The notes beneath the pieces were generated by a model. That model worked only from the letters and a program-made list of their open reading frames with translations. It was not told the origin of the DNA and searched no databases. DNA of 64,000 bases from Eutypa lata (lineage: Eukaryota > Ascomycota > Sordariomycetes > Xylariales > Diatrypaceae), in assembly GCA_022661535.1 (NCBI GenBank), contig JAKULF010000004.1, positions 1-64,000 of the forward strand, in the 5' to 3' direction. A program made the position numbers and the translations under genes. This document shows, piece after piece, positions 43,222 through 54,236 of the stretch. How positions within the stretch are numbered: the stretch's first letter is position 1; the number at the start of each line of letters is the position of its first letter.

Positions 43222-46086
43222 ATGGATCCAAGCAAGGAGTCGTTGCTGAGTCCAAGCCATTTCGATCAGTCATACGAACCACGAGACTCAGCCGAGTACG
43301 CATCCGATGCCGATGCCGTCGAGTTCTTACAGTCCGACCACCTCACCTCCGACCACACATCCGAATCCCGTCCTTATAGAAGCCGGCCCCGAAACCGATG
43401 GGCTTGTAAACCCTGCTGCTGCTTCTCCAGCCTCTCCAGAAAATGCGTCTTGAGCTGTCTGGGCATCTTCGCGCTCCTCTGGATTATTCTCGTCTCTGGC
43501 GGATTCTTCGTTTACAAGAACTACACGAGTCCTGTCGATGGCTTGTCGCCGCCATGGTATCCAACGCCGAAGGGCGGCACGACGAAGAGATGGGCCGATA
43601 GCTATCGGAAAGCGAGCGAGATGGTGTCGAAGATGATCCTACCGGAGAAGGTTAATATCACAACGGGGACTGGCTGGTCCATGGGTCTTGCGGTGGGAAA
43701 TACCGGACCGGCTGTTCATGTTGGGTTCCCGGCTCTGGCACTGCAGGACGGTCCGCTGGGTAACCGATTTGCCGACAATTCAACCGCCTTCCCTGCGGGC
43801 GTGACGGTCGGCGCGACGTGGAATAGGGACCTGATGTATCAATGGGGAAATGCGCACGCTATCGAGGCGCGCAAAAAGGGCATCAACGCCATTTTAGGTC
43901 CCTGCATTGGGCCGCTAGGGCGAATGCCCGCGGGTGGTCGCAACTGGGAAGGATTCGGCGCAGACCCTTATCTTCAGGGCATCGCAGCTGCGGAATCGAT
44001 CCGCGGAATCCAAGATGAGGGTGTCATGGCTACAATCAAACATTTCGTGGCGAACGAACAGGAGCATTACCGCCAGTCGTGGGAATGGGGGCTTCCAAAC
44101 GCACTGAGCAGCAACGTTGATGATCGTACCATGCACGAACTATATCTGTGGCCATTCGCCGACGCCGTTAAGGCTGGAGTTGCAAGCGTCATGTGTAGTT
44201 ATAACATGGTCAACAACTCTTACGCCTGCGGCAACTCGAAGTTGTTGAATGGCCTACTCAGAGACGAGTTGGGATTCCAAGGATTTGTAATGAGCGACTG
44301 GCTTGCTCAGAGAAGCGGTGTCGCCAGTGCTTTAGCAGGGCTCGACATGACGATGCCGGGCGACGGCCTGTTCTGGGCCGATGGCATGTCTCTCTGGGGT
44401 CCGGAGCTGACTAGATCGGTTCTCAATGGTTCCGTGCCGGTCGATAGACTAAACGATATGACAACTCGCATTGTCGCCGCTTGGTATCAACTAGGACAAG
44501 ATGACGAGACGAAATTCGATCGCAAGGGTCCCAACTTCTCATCATGGACCTACGATGAGGAGGGTCTTATTGCGCCAGGTAGTCCCACAGACCAGCAGAA
44601 GGTCAAGGTCAACCAATTCGTTGATGCGATGGGTAACCACTCCTCGATCGCTCGGCAGATAGCGGTCGAAGGTACGGTGCTACTCAAGAATGAGGGCTTG
44701 CTTCCTATCACGCGCGAAGGTCAGACTGGTGTTAGCAAGAAAGAGCGTGAAGGAACATTGCAAATAGCCATCTTCGGCGAGGATGCTGGGCCCGGAAACG
44801 GTCCAAACTACTGCAAGGACGCAGGGTGCAACCAGGGAACACTCGCTGAAGGTTGGGGCTCGGGGGCTGTAGACTTCCCATATCTCGTTCCACCAGTCGA
44901 TGCGCTGCTCGAAGGTTGGAACGGCACACAGGTGAACGTCTCAACCTATTTGACCAACGACCCCCCGATCGCGAAACAGCCACAGATTCTCGAGAAGGCA
45001 GACATCTGTATCGTTTTCGCCAACTCGGATTCCGGGGAAGGCTTCGTCAAGTGGGAATCCGTTACTGGGGATCGCCCCGATCTATCTCTACAGAAGGGCG
45101 GCGATGACTTGATCACCAAGGTGGTCAATGGCTGTGGCGGGGGTGACGGCGACGTGCTCGTCGTTATCCACAACGTTGGGCCAGTCACTGTGGAGAATTG
45201 GATCGATCATCCTAATGTCCAGGCTGTTCTTCTGGCCAACCTACCCGGCCAGGAGAGCGGAAACGCGCTGGCTGATGTCATTTTCGGTGATGTATCTCCC
45301 AGTGGAAGGCTTCCGTGGACTATTGGGAAGAGTCTAAATGATTACGGCGAGGGCGGCCAGGTTATGTACGTGCCCAACGGCATTGTGCCACAGCAGGACT
45401 TCAAAGAGGGGCTCTACATCGACTATCGGTACTTCGATAAGTACAACGTCACGCCTCGTTTTGAGTTCGGATATGGTTTAGGCTACACCACTTTCGATAT
45501 CAGCAACCTCGTCGTCAAGCCTCTAAAACAAAAGAGCGCGTTCCCCGCAGAGAGACCCGTGGACTTTACCACCCCTCCGGAGTACGATACTAGCATCCCA
45601 ACCAAGGAAGAAGCCCTGTTTCCCGAAGATTTGCGCCGACTCGAGAAATACGTCTACCCCTATCTCGATCCAATCGACGATGTCATCTCAGAACCGTACC
45701 CCTACCCCGAAGGCTACGACATTGAACAACCCCTATCTGGGGCGGGGGGTGACGAGGGTGGAAATCCCGACTTGTGGGAGACGTATGTCACCGTCTCTGT
45801 AGACGTCGCGAACTCGGGCAACAGGGAGGGCCAGGCGGTCCCGCAGCTGTATCTAAGCTATCCGGAAGGCGTATCCGAGATCGACTTCCCCGTTCGCGTG
45901 CTGCGGGGCTTCGAGAAGATCTCGCTGGACCCGGCCGAGACCAAGACTGTCACGTTCGAGCTGACGCGCAGGGACCTGAGCTACTGGGACGTCGTGGCGC
46001 AGAACTGGGTCTTGCTCGAGGAGGGCGAGTACACGTTTAGTGTCGGAGAGAGCTCCAGGAATCTGGTGGTGTCGGGAACGTGGTAG
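43222..46086 (+). CDS. Membrane-anchored GH3 beta-glucosidase
   Basis: An intron-free frame of 954 residues. A Ser/Asp-rich cytosolic N-terminus and a Cys cluster (CKPCCC) precede one membrane helix at about 75-98, giving a type II protein with the catalytic part outside. The GH3 N-terminal barrel includes PAGVTVGATWN, GRNWEGFGADPYL and KHFVANEQEHYR, with the nucleophile in GFVMSDW (Asp about 359). The C-terminal alpha/beta sandwich follows (GTVLLKNEGLLPI, NVQAVLLANLPGQESGNALA, FGYGLGYTTF), then an insert and a fibronectin-III-like domain (SVDVANSGNREGQAVPQLYL). Aspergillus beta-glucosidases of the BglE/F kind share this TM-anchored design, so it likely hydrolyses beta-glucosides at the cell surface. 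It appears intact. Confidence 0.93.
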   Translation: MDPSKESLLSPSHFDQSYEPRDSAEYASDADAVEFLQSDHLTSDHTSESRPYRSRPRNRWACKPCCCFSSLSRKCVLSCLGIFALLWIILVSGGFFVYKNYTSPVDGLSPPWYPTPKGGTTKRWADSYRKASEMVSKMILPEKVNITTGTGWSMGLAVGNTGPAVHVGFPALALQDGPLGNRFADNSTAFPAGVTVGATWNRDLMYQWGNAHAIEARKKGINAILGPCIGPLGRMPAGGRNWEGFGADPYLQGIAAAESIRGIQDEGVMATIKHFVANEQEHYRQSWEWGLPNALSSNVDDRTMHELYLWPFADAVKAGVASVMCSYNMVNNSYACGNSKLLNGLLRDELGFQGFVMSDWLAQRSGVASALAGLDMTMPGDGLFWADGMSLWGPELTRSVLNGSVPVDRLNDMTTRIVAAWYQLGQDDETKFDRKGPNFSSWTYDEEGLIAPGSPTDQQKVKVNQFVDAMGNHSSIARQIAVEGTVLLKNEGLLPITREGQTGVSKKEREGTLQIAIFGEDAGPGNGPNYCKDAGCNQGTLAEGWGSGAVDFPYLVPPVDALLEGWNGTQVNVSTYLTNDPPIAKQPQILEKADICIVFANSDSGEGFVKWESVTGDRPDLSLQKGGDDLITKVVNGCGGGDGDVLVVIHNVGPVTVENWIDHPNVQAVLLANLPGQESGNALADVIFGDVSPSGRLPWTIGKSLNDYGEGGQVMYVPNGIVPQQDFKEGLYIDYRYFDKYNVTPRFEFGYGLGYTTFDISNLVVKPLKQKSAFPAERPVDFTTPPEYDTSIPTKEEALFPEDLRRLEKYVYPYLDPIDDVISEPYPYPEGYDIEQPLSGAGGDEGGNPDLWETYVTVSVDVANSGNREGQAVPQLYLSYPEGVSEIDFPVRVLRGFEKISLDPAETKTVTFELTRRDLSYWDVVAQNWVLLEEGEYTFSVGESSRNLVVSGTW

Positions 46087-46928
46087 ATTTTGGATTTCGA
46101 AACGCTGCTCGATGCGATGTTTCAACGTTATCTAACTAGGTACGTGTATGAGTTTGGAGACACATGCTGCTTAGCATTTAAGTGTTGGGCGCTGGGCATC
46201 GGGACAGGAAATGTAGGCAAGTGAGGATGAGGTTTATTGATCAATCATGGTTTGTTTAAGTTCAAATATATTCTGCCCGGCTATTGCGATTTATATGTAT
46301 ATGACACCAATCTTCAATGTCTTTCATCCATGGTGTACAATTAGTCAAGTATGGTCCTTGACAATGGTTGGACCGTGTAGTGAATAACCAATCGCAAACA
46401 TCTCCTGGACCGGTGTATACACCACTACGCTACAACTCAGGTCGGATTGGTTGACTCCAATGGCCTCCGATGTCACATCAGAGATCTGTGTTCTACTTAT
46501 GTAGCAGCTAATCATGAACATCCTAGATTCGAGAGGCGCCAGTCTATAGCTAGCATGCGGTCTCAGAAACGAACACAGGGCTACAAGAAGTCGCAGGGCT
46601 AGATATGCTCAAAGCCGAAGGGCCTGAATGACAGGGTAAAGTTGCGACAAGGGTGTAGTGCTATGGAATTAGGTACTTTAGGTCAAACAATCCATTCGTT
46701 CGCAAAGATAAACTCAATTGACTATCTATCGCTGAGACTAATTCATATAGAAAATGTAAGACAGTGTCCAATGAAACTATTGTGTCCCCTTACCAAATAG
46801 GGGCGCTGATAAAAACAAACAGAAATGTCTATACACGCTGTATATATTCCATTATCCCTTTTGGCCGAATCGGAATGCCCTCAATCCTTGTAGACCAGAT
46901 TGTGATCGGTCAGGGAAACAAATACGGC
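46087..46928. other. Intergenic (convergent 3' ends)
   Basis: The GH3 gene and the methyltransferase gene converge here; no additional gene seen. Confidence 0.4.
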
Positions 46929-47820
46929 CTACATAGAAAGGGGTCTGAAGGCTCGAACCACCCACATTCCATCGGACTGCTTCTTCCCGAGGTTGTCCCT
47001 CACGCCATGGGTGAAATTAGAAGGGCGTTTCACTTCTATAATGTCGATCTTCTCCCAGCCCGCAAGGTGGAGGAAGCCCGCAACCATGTTTAGCCGCTGT
47101 GTCATCGTCTTCCCTCTCCATATATCAACAACTTTTCCGGGATGAAAGCGACAGTTGCTCACGGCTATATGAACCATGCCCCCAGGGCGGGTGATCTGAA
47201 GCAGGCTCTTCAACACAAACGTAGGCCACGTAAGATACTGGATACCATTGGTGCACGTAGAAGCATCCAACAAGCACGTGTGGAAGACTGTGTCTTCGAG
47301 CAAGAATCTTGGGTGAAAGCAGGGCTCTCCGTTCAGATCATGCCAAATCCAAGTATCTCGGTCCTGTCTCGGCCTGGGGATGAACATACGGTTGCCGTAC
47401 AGTTCCAGGGAGTTGCAGCCTAGTCCAACTATATGCAACTTTGAATTTGGCTTTCGGCAATGGAGATTAAAAGGATAATGGCTCTCAAGACTCCTAGTAT
47501 TTCCCACTTGTCAACTTTGGTCAAGTGTGTGCCTGGATTGATGGAGTGTAAAAGCGGAACGTGGCCTACGCGAAGAAATCCAATATATAGCCCTGACTCG
47601 GGAGCTCGGCGTCGTAATATTTCTCTAACGCTGCGCTTGCCATGTAGTCCATGCCGTAAAGAAATTGTGGGGAATAAAGTAGCAAGCAATCATCAGAGTC
47701 GTCTCTTCTCGAGAAAGGATCAGGATAAGTCCACCTGTGGTGTTCAGATGGCTCGTATGTTCTGGCGCGCCAGGGACCGAGCCGGTACGTATACGTGGAG
47801 TTTAGACTCGGGGCCGACAT
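46929..47820 (-). CDS. Small methyltransferase-like protein
   Basis: Exons 47820-47570 and 47493-46929 join into 271 residues. Removing the 76-bp intron (47569-47494) bypasses an apparent TAG and restores a smooth LDF..SLESHYP join. Text such as ALEKYYDAELP, ILDFFASLESHYP, KLHIVGLGCNSLEL, TWIWHDLN, ASTCTNGIQYLTWP and PGGMVHIAVSNCRF follows a class I methyltransferase fold as seen in small fungal methyltransferase-type-11-like proteins. The SAM loop is weak (VGLGCN) and no substrate is known. It converges with the GH3 gene, and nothing indicates a functional link. Confidence in the gene model is higher than in catalytic activity. Confidence 0.7.
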
Positions 47821-50800
47821 CGCTGGCTTGTTTACCAGTCGAATTCTGGTCTTGTGTGGGTGGATAGGTAGAGAAATGAATAATATCTAACAGGATTTTG
47901 ATATGGAAAAATATATAGAGACGAGGTTGAGGGAGAGGTATGTCATCAGTGGTTCAAGGATGCGCCATCAGACATTACATGTTATCGGTTATGATAGTGG
48001 AGCGATCACCTTTACTACCTCTCGTGAGGTCGATACAACTTGAAATATATTCAATGGCGGGAGAGATTCAGACTAATACTCACTTACACCTACCTAATAT
48101 ATACCTAGGTAGTTACAGAAACACTCCGCACAGCAATGTCCTTTATCAAGAGATTGCTGTATACATGTATGTAACTACAGAGTTTAAATAGGTGTTAAAC
48201 CACTTGCTTCTTATGAATACGGCTATAAACAGAAAGCACCTACCGTCCATTAAGGTGTTAGCAGGCACGATATACCAGCTACTGGCAGAGGTATTATAGT
48301 GCTTGTTTTACAGATTACCAATTCCCGAGATCAACATTATTTATTAACTGAGTACTTAAGGTAAGTAACTACATAAATATGGTATGGGCTAAGCGTATTG
48401 CATTATATAAACATGGGCAGTACTATGGTGTTCTTATAATCCGTGCGTCTGCGTGTCATTACTATTAGTCTATATGATATGCACTACTATCATCGAAGGA
48501 ACATTTTGAACCACAACCTACACACAGAGTTAATTAGAGCAGAAATAAAGCATGAGATATCTCTTTATTATAAGTATTGACAGTAAATAGGCAAATAGGT
48601 AACGTATAATACATACATAACTCTCTGGTGTCTCAAGTCCTATATCGCTGATTATTGAACCATGTCCTCCATGGATTACGTTGACACTGATGAACGTACC
48701 AAGCTTACTTATCACCATATTGGCATCATAATGGCTGAATATGTATATAGCGACATGGCGTTACATCTTCCATATAATTACATCCATCAGCTACGGAAGA
48801 ACTAAATGTATGCCAATGTCAGCGATGCCAGAAGAAAGCCAAGCTATAATTAACCGAAGAAAAGTTATAATACCATATAAATCCAAGTGTATTCTAAATT
48901 ATGCAAAATATCTTAGACTACCAGCGTGGCTTCCAAAAATAAAAACAAGCTAAATACAGCCCCTACACCCAATCTATATGTTCAACTTCTGACTTTCTTA
49001 AAGGAGGTCTCAGGGGGTAAAATGGTGTGATACGATAAAGACCTTATCAGAGTCGTAGTTAGCAAATACCACAGTATCTAGGACTGGAAGGTATGAAAAT
49101 GAGAAACCATTGCATGAATACATACACTTAGTTTAAATGGCCTTGCTTAACACCAATTATAGAGTGCATGGTTAACCGTGGCCCGGAACGGACGTCTTGA
49201 CTAATATTTAGCAACGTAGTGGCTAAGTAGACTCTAGACGTAGGAAGTCCGGTGATATGACGGCTACTAGATAATGCTATGATCTCCGGTTCGCTACAAT
49301 TGTCGATTTCCAGAACATTTCAGCTTATCAAAGATCTAGAAGGCTCTGATCCTTCCATCTGCAAGATCTCAACCGTGCCAAGATGGTCATGTTGTAACCC
49401 ATCCAAGTCAAAGGCGCAAGTCATCGTCGCTTAGAATATATTACTAGCTTTAATTATGGTCTAATTGGCGTACTCTTGCCTTATGCAAAGTGATGTTGTA
49501 TTATTGAACACAGCGTTGTAGGAAAGACTGCACGCCACCACCACGTGGTCCTCTCTTTTGGCCTAGTTCACCTGCTCGTCCACCAATAACATTGAGACCT
49601 TAGCAACAGTCGTGCTTACTGCAGTTAGATGAAGATAAGGAGGCAGCATTTCCCGGATTAGACATTGATAGAACATATTCCTTCTCGCGTTATTCACCCT
49701 TGAAGGGCTTATGAATCTCTTGGTCAACTTCTTCTTTGTCTATTGTTAAGCCTACCGAGTTGTATAGACTGCTTGCTGTCTATTATGCAATACGACAATG
49801 TCAGGTAGCCAAGTGTTGTCCGGAAACATTCGCCTCTCTCCCTTAGATACAGGCCTTGAGTTACCTGAGGCTGACATTGAATTTAATGTCGTCAGCAAGC
49901 CACAGTTCTACGTGGCTATGGTAGGTAATTAGGAGTACCTATTGAGCGAGCAAAAAGAAGAACATTAAGAAAGATACCGAAATCATGGACAACCGTATAT
50001 AATTACGGTGCCTGCATAGATTCTAACCAGGTTGTCGTCAATTGTATGTCTAACTCACCCTCGTCGACGAATCGGAACGATATTAACTACCTGGGCTGAT
50101 CGATCCGAACAGGGGATTCTCAGCTCGAGTAAAATATCTATTGGAAATATGACAGCTAGTGTACTTAGCTCTAGCTACTTTTAGGGGGCTGATCTAACTT
50201 CGGTGATCCTTCCGAACATCCCAGGGTTAATCCATTACAGCTCGTCGGCCCTAAATCTAGATGTATGGCAATGTAACGCGGGCTACAGCCGTGGAACGGA
50301 GACATGTAAGTACTTACTTAACCTTAACATTTTGAAAGTGGCTAGTTATCAATCCTATGACGTATAAACAATGCTCGTGTTTATTAGTTATGCGCCAGAG
50401 ATATTTCGAAACATAAGTAAGCTTGTCATCGATTTCGCTTAGATCTCGTAATAATAACCCCTATACCATTCGATCATACTCAAAATACCCCCCGGAACAT
50501 GTCGTAGTGTCTACACTATACATCAGACTACCTCCACGCCGAAGCTACAATTACCATCATGTCCTTATCCTCTCCAAGGCCATATGAGACTACATACACA
50601 ATACATCTGAGATCATGTGTGCATATGTTGACCTACATGGAAGTAAGCCCGATATGCACCCACGGGCGGAAACCTCGCTCTTCGACCTTAGCTGCCCATC
50701 TTACCTACATGTATGGCGTCTGTATTGCAACTTCGGTTAAGCCATCTCGTATCGCGAGCTGATATACTCTGCTCCTACCGCCGTGCATAAGAATATAACG

Positions 50801-50919
50801 ACGATGCGCTCCTTTACTCTCGTTGATCCTGTTCTTCTCTTACCTTCTTTCTTGCGTAATAGTAGTCCACCCTAATTTGTGTTGTTGAGAGCGAACCTTC
50901 ATAGCAAACTTGTTTCAAG
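47821..50919. other. 3.1-kb intergenic, no gene seen
   Basis: Short frames only. Several tacctaggta-type tracts occur (around 48090-48115). A pyrimidine-rich stretch at 50815-50860 precedes the hydrolase gene and probably belongs to its promoter. Confidence 0.4.
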
Positions 50920-52574
50920 ATGCACAAGTTGCTTACGGCGCTAAGCGCTGTATTGTTGTCCTTGAGGGTTGCCTCTGCACAATGCACAGAGGTAGCTCCA
51001 GCCCAGTATGCTGGGACGCCTTGGACGAACAGTCTAACTAAGACGCATACGCTGTCTAACATTACCTTTTTCAAGATCAGGGACCCATCTGGTCAACATG
51101 TCTGTACTTCAGATGCTGCCAGCGACTTGAGCTTCCTCACGTACCTATCTCTCAATTCGGCCGGTGGACGGTTACAGAATAGTGCCATTCAGAGACTCGT
51201 TATCGTTGTTTCTGGTGCCAACGCGGACGCCTGGAATTATCATAAAGATATGCTCGATGCACTGCAAGCCATGAACGACCCCCTGATCAACACGAACTCT
51301 GTCGCTGTCTTAGCCCCCTACTTCCCCAATGACAACCATGCAGGCACTGGCTTCCCGTATAATCCGAACGGGGCCACCCCTGATGAGAAGTACCCATCGC
51401 CTGCTCTCGTTTGGTATGGTACAGAATGGTCAGGGGGTGCCAACAACCAATACCCCCCTCGTCTGCGAAGCGTCTCTGCGTACGATGCACTAGACCAAAT
51501 CGTCCAATATTATGGAAACAAAAGCATATTTCCCAATATGAAACACATTGTGGTATCGGGACACTCCATGGGAGCGCAAATGCTTCATCGCTACGCCTCG
51601 GTGGGCAAAACGAGCGCGCAGCTAGGAGTCCAGGTACCGGTGAGCTACTATATAGGGAACCCTAGTAGCTTTACTTGGTACACGACCGACCGGCCACTCT
51701 CTACGGGCAAATGCGCGAGTGCCTTCAATAACTGGCGGGAAGGACTTGCCAACTACGGCACTTACGGATCTGCCCACTCGGGGTCTTTAACCTATAACTC
51801 GGCACTGGTAGCAGCGGGTGGAGCGGCCGTTCTAGCCAATTATAGAGTGAGTAGTTCCTAGGACTATCCGAAAAGGAGCATCTTCTAATTTTGAGTGTCT
51901 GATAGGGCAAGACGGTTGCCCATGGGCGCGGAACCCAAGATAGGGGTGACTACTCTGAAGGAAGCTGTGCCCCCTACACCACCGGAAAAGATCGACATGA
52001 GCGGTTCTTCGAGTTTCTCGAGCGGTTTCCTCCCTCGTGCTCGAATCCCGCAGGGGAAGGTTGCCATACCGTCGATTTCGTCGCCACGACGCACCAAGAC
52101 CGAGTCATGTTCATGTCTCCTGCAGGAAATGCCCGTCTATTCAGAGATAACTTCAGCGGTGACGGCTCACGAGCCTACGACTTTGGCTACCCACGCCACT
52201 CCACCACTGACGACCCGTATCCCGATCCGGCTCAAGCTGGTCAGCCGCTGGTAGACACAGACACCACGACGTATGCGGGAAGCAAGACACACCGCGGTTG
52301 CTATACCGACATTGACAATGCGCAGTCAGTGGCCACGCTATCCGTTCTGGCCTACACTGGCTCATCCAACACACGCACATACTGCGCTACCCTATGCACT
52401 CAACAAGGATATACCATTGCCGGTGTGAAGACCAACAATTGCTACTGCGGGAATGCACTGGGTGCGCAGACTACCAGGGTTGTTACCTCGTCGTGTGAGA
52501 CGAAATGTCCCGGCGACTCTAGTCTCTGCGGCAACTCCAATCGCCTATCGATTCTGTCCAGTGTTAGTGTGTAG
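50920..52574 (+). CDS. Secreted alpha/beta hydrolase with C-terminal WSC domain
   Basis: Exons 50920-51846 and 51906-52574 give 531 residues; the 59-bp intron removal keeps phase 0. A signal peptide (MHKLLTALSAVLLSLRVASA) is followed by an alpha/beta-hydrolase domain with the nucleophile elbow SGHSMGAQ (Ser about 216). Likely partners are an Asp in QDRGDYSEGSC and a His near VDFVATTHQDRVM. From about 437 there is a Cys-rich WSC domain (HRGCYTD, then CATLCTQQGYTIAGV and NCYCGNALG), which is known to bind carbohydrate in wall sensors and some enzymes. No transmembrane anchor or GPI signal is visible. It may act on a wall- or polysaccharide-associated ester or other substrate, but this is not shown by the sequence. 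Confidence 0.85.
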
Positions 52575-54236
52575 ATGATTAGAGTAGGTGGCTTAGTGGG
52601 CTTTGTCTGGTATCGGGTCCTATCGCGTTGTGCGCCGTTGAAGGCTTAGATGCTCTACTACTGATAGGCTAGGCTAGACTAGGCTCTTATGGTGAAGGAG
52701 GGAGTAGACATGTAACGTTCCCTCAAGCTAGACATCAAATACACTAATATTCAAAAACGTAATCATATTGAAATACTAACAACATCAGCTCTCCTTCAAG
52801 TCGCACAAGCAATGGATAGGGACTGAGTTACCAAATGTTGTGAACTATGGTGAGAGCTCTAATGATACCACTAATAGGAGCACCACCCAAACAGTTCTAC
52901 CGTGTATACTGGTCACCTAAACTTTACCAAGTGAAATAAGAAAGGATGTGGCCTCGCTGCTATAGTGAACCGTCTCACTCTGGTCATGTATGTATGGCTT
53001 GTATGATAAAATTGACAGAAACTTACTATTTAGCTATCGTTCTGCTGTTCACACTCACTTGGTGATATAGGGGTACGCAATGTTTATTAGCTATCACCTT
53101 CCTACCCTGTCGTTTCGTCGAGAGGGAATAGGTAGCTGATGCGTCGTTTTAAATCACGAAAGGCCAATGCATATATGCAGTGGACGAAGCTACCTTGCTA
53201 CTCTAACCACCTAGGACTTAGAGTGTCAATCAGTGACTTATGCTAATCCCCCTTTTAATCATGAATGCCTACCTAGTGTATATGGTTTGAAGCTTCTCAT
53301 AGCCCCCGCACATATCACCCCTCTCAAGTAAGCTTAATTATAACTTGCCTCATGATGCTACTCTACTGCATTACTTCCAAAGGAGCGTGGGGGTGTATAG
53401 AGAGGTATGTATGGATGTAAGGGTCCGGGTCAAGTGGGTAGAGGAAGAAGGAACGGAGCCCGAGACCACCGTTCGCGACCTCCACTCAATCGTCGGCCCG
53501 GTCCCGGAACGTGGGCGATCTTATCGATCACGCCAGTTGAACCAACTGGAAATTAAATGAGCTGAGACATGCATTGCATGGATCGCCATCGCTACCATGA
53601 TTCTATCAGTAAAGTTACACGAAGTTAGGTACTAGGTTTTGAGGCCTCCCAACCAGCCAATTTGTCCTCCTTACATACCTACGTTGACAAGATATGCGAT
53701 ATGCTCCCCCGCTATTCGCCGTCTCCCGGACCGTCATGTTCACGTGGGAACTAAAGGGATTGATAAGGGCTTTGTTAGGCTATCAAGTCGGGCGTTAAGG
53801 GTGTAACCTGAAATGATTATTAACCCGAGTTCGGCAGGACTTCCCTAACCGGGCTTGAACCTTCCCTGTGGCTTAAGAGACGTTACTGAGCGTGACAGAG
53901 GAAATTAGGGAATCGTAACGCATTGGAGGAGCTCTAGTTCAAGACCCCACATCCGAAATGTAAGTTGCCCCTCTACCCCACCATCCTTCCCCAAACGCGA
54001 TCCGTCCGACCTTAGACCAAAGGCCAAGACGATTCGGAACTTATTGCCCAGTCAATAAGTAAATTCCAAAAAAGGCTCAATCTGCAATAAACCAACTTCA
54101 ATGAAAGCTCTCCCGGAAATACTATATAATACCGAAGGCCAGTCGTCAATTCGGGAGTATTCATGATAAGAGAAGAAGACAGAAGAGAGAAGACCTAGCT
54201 CTACATACCCAGTCTCAATTTCAGCTCAACACGACG
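52575..54236. other. 1.7-kb intergenic, no gene seen
   Basis: No supported gene. A TATA-like TATATAAT at 54123-54130 lies about 110 bp before the amine oxidase start. Confidence 0.4.

Noticed and set aside
47566..47568. Apparent premature TAG in the small methyltransferase
   Set aside because: A phase-consistent 76-bp intron (47569-47494) removes it and restores conserved text, so the gene is not called a pseudogene.
51862..51905. Apparent stop codons between the hydrolase and WSC parts
   Set aside because: They lie in a GT..AG intron (51847-51905); the two parts join in frame.
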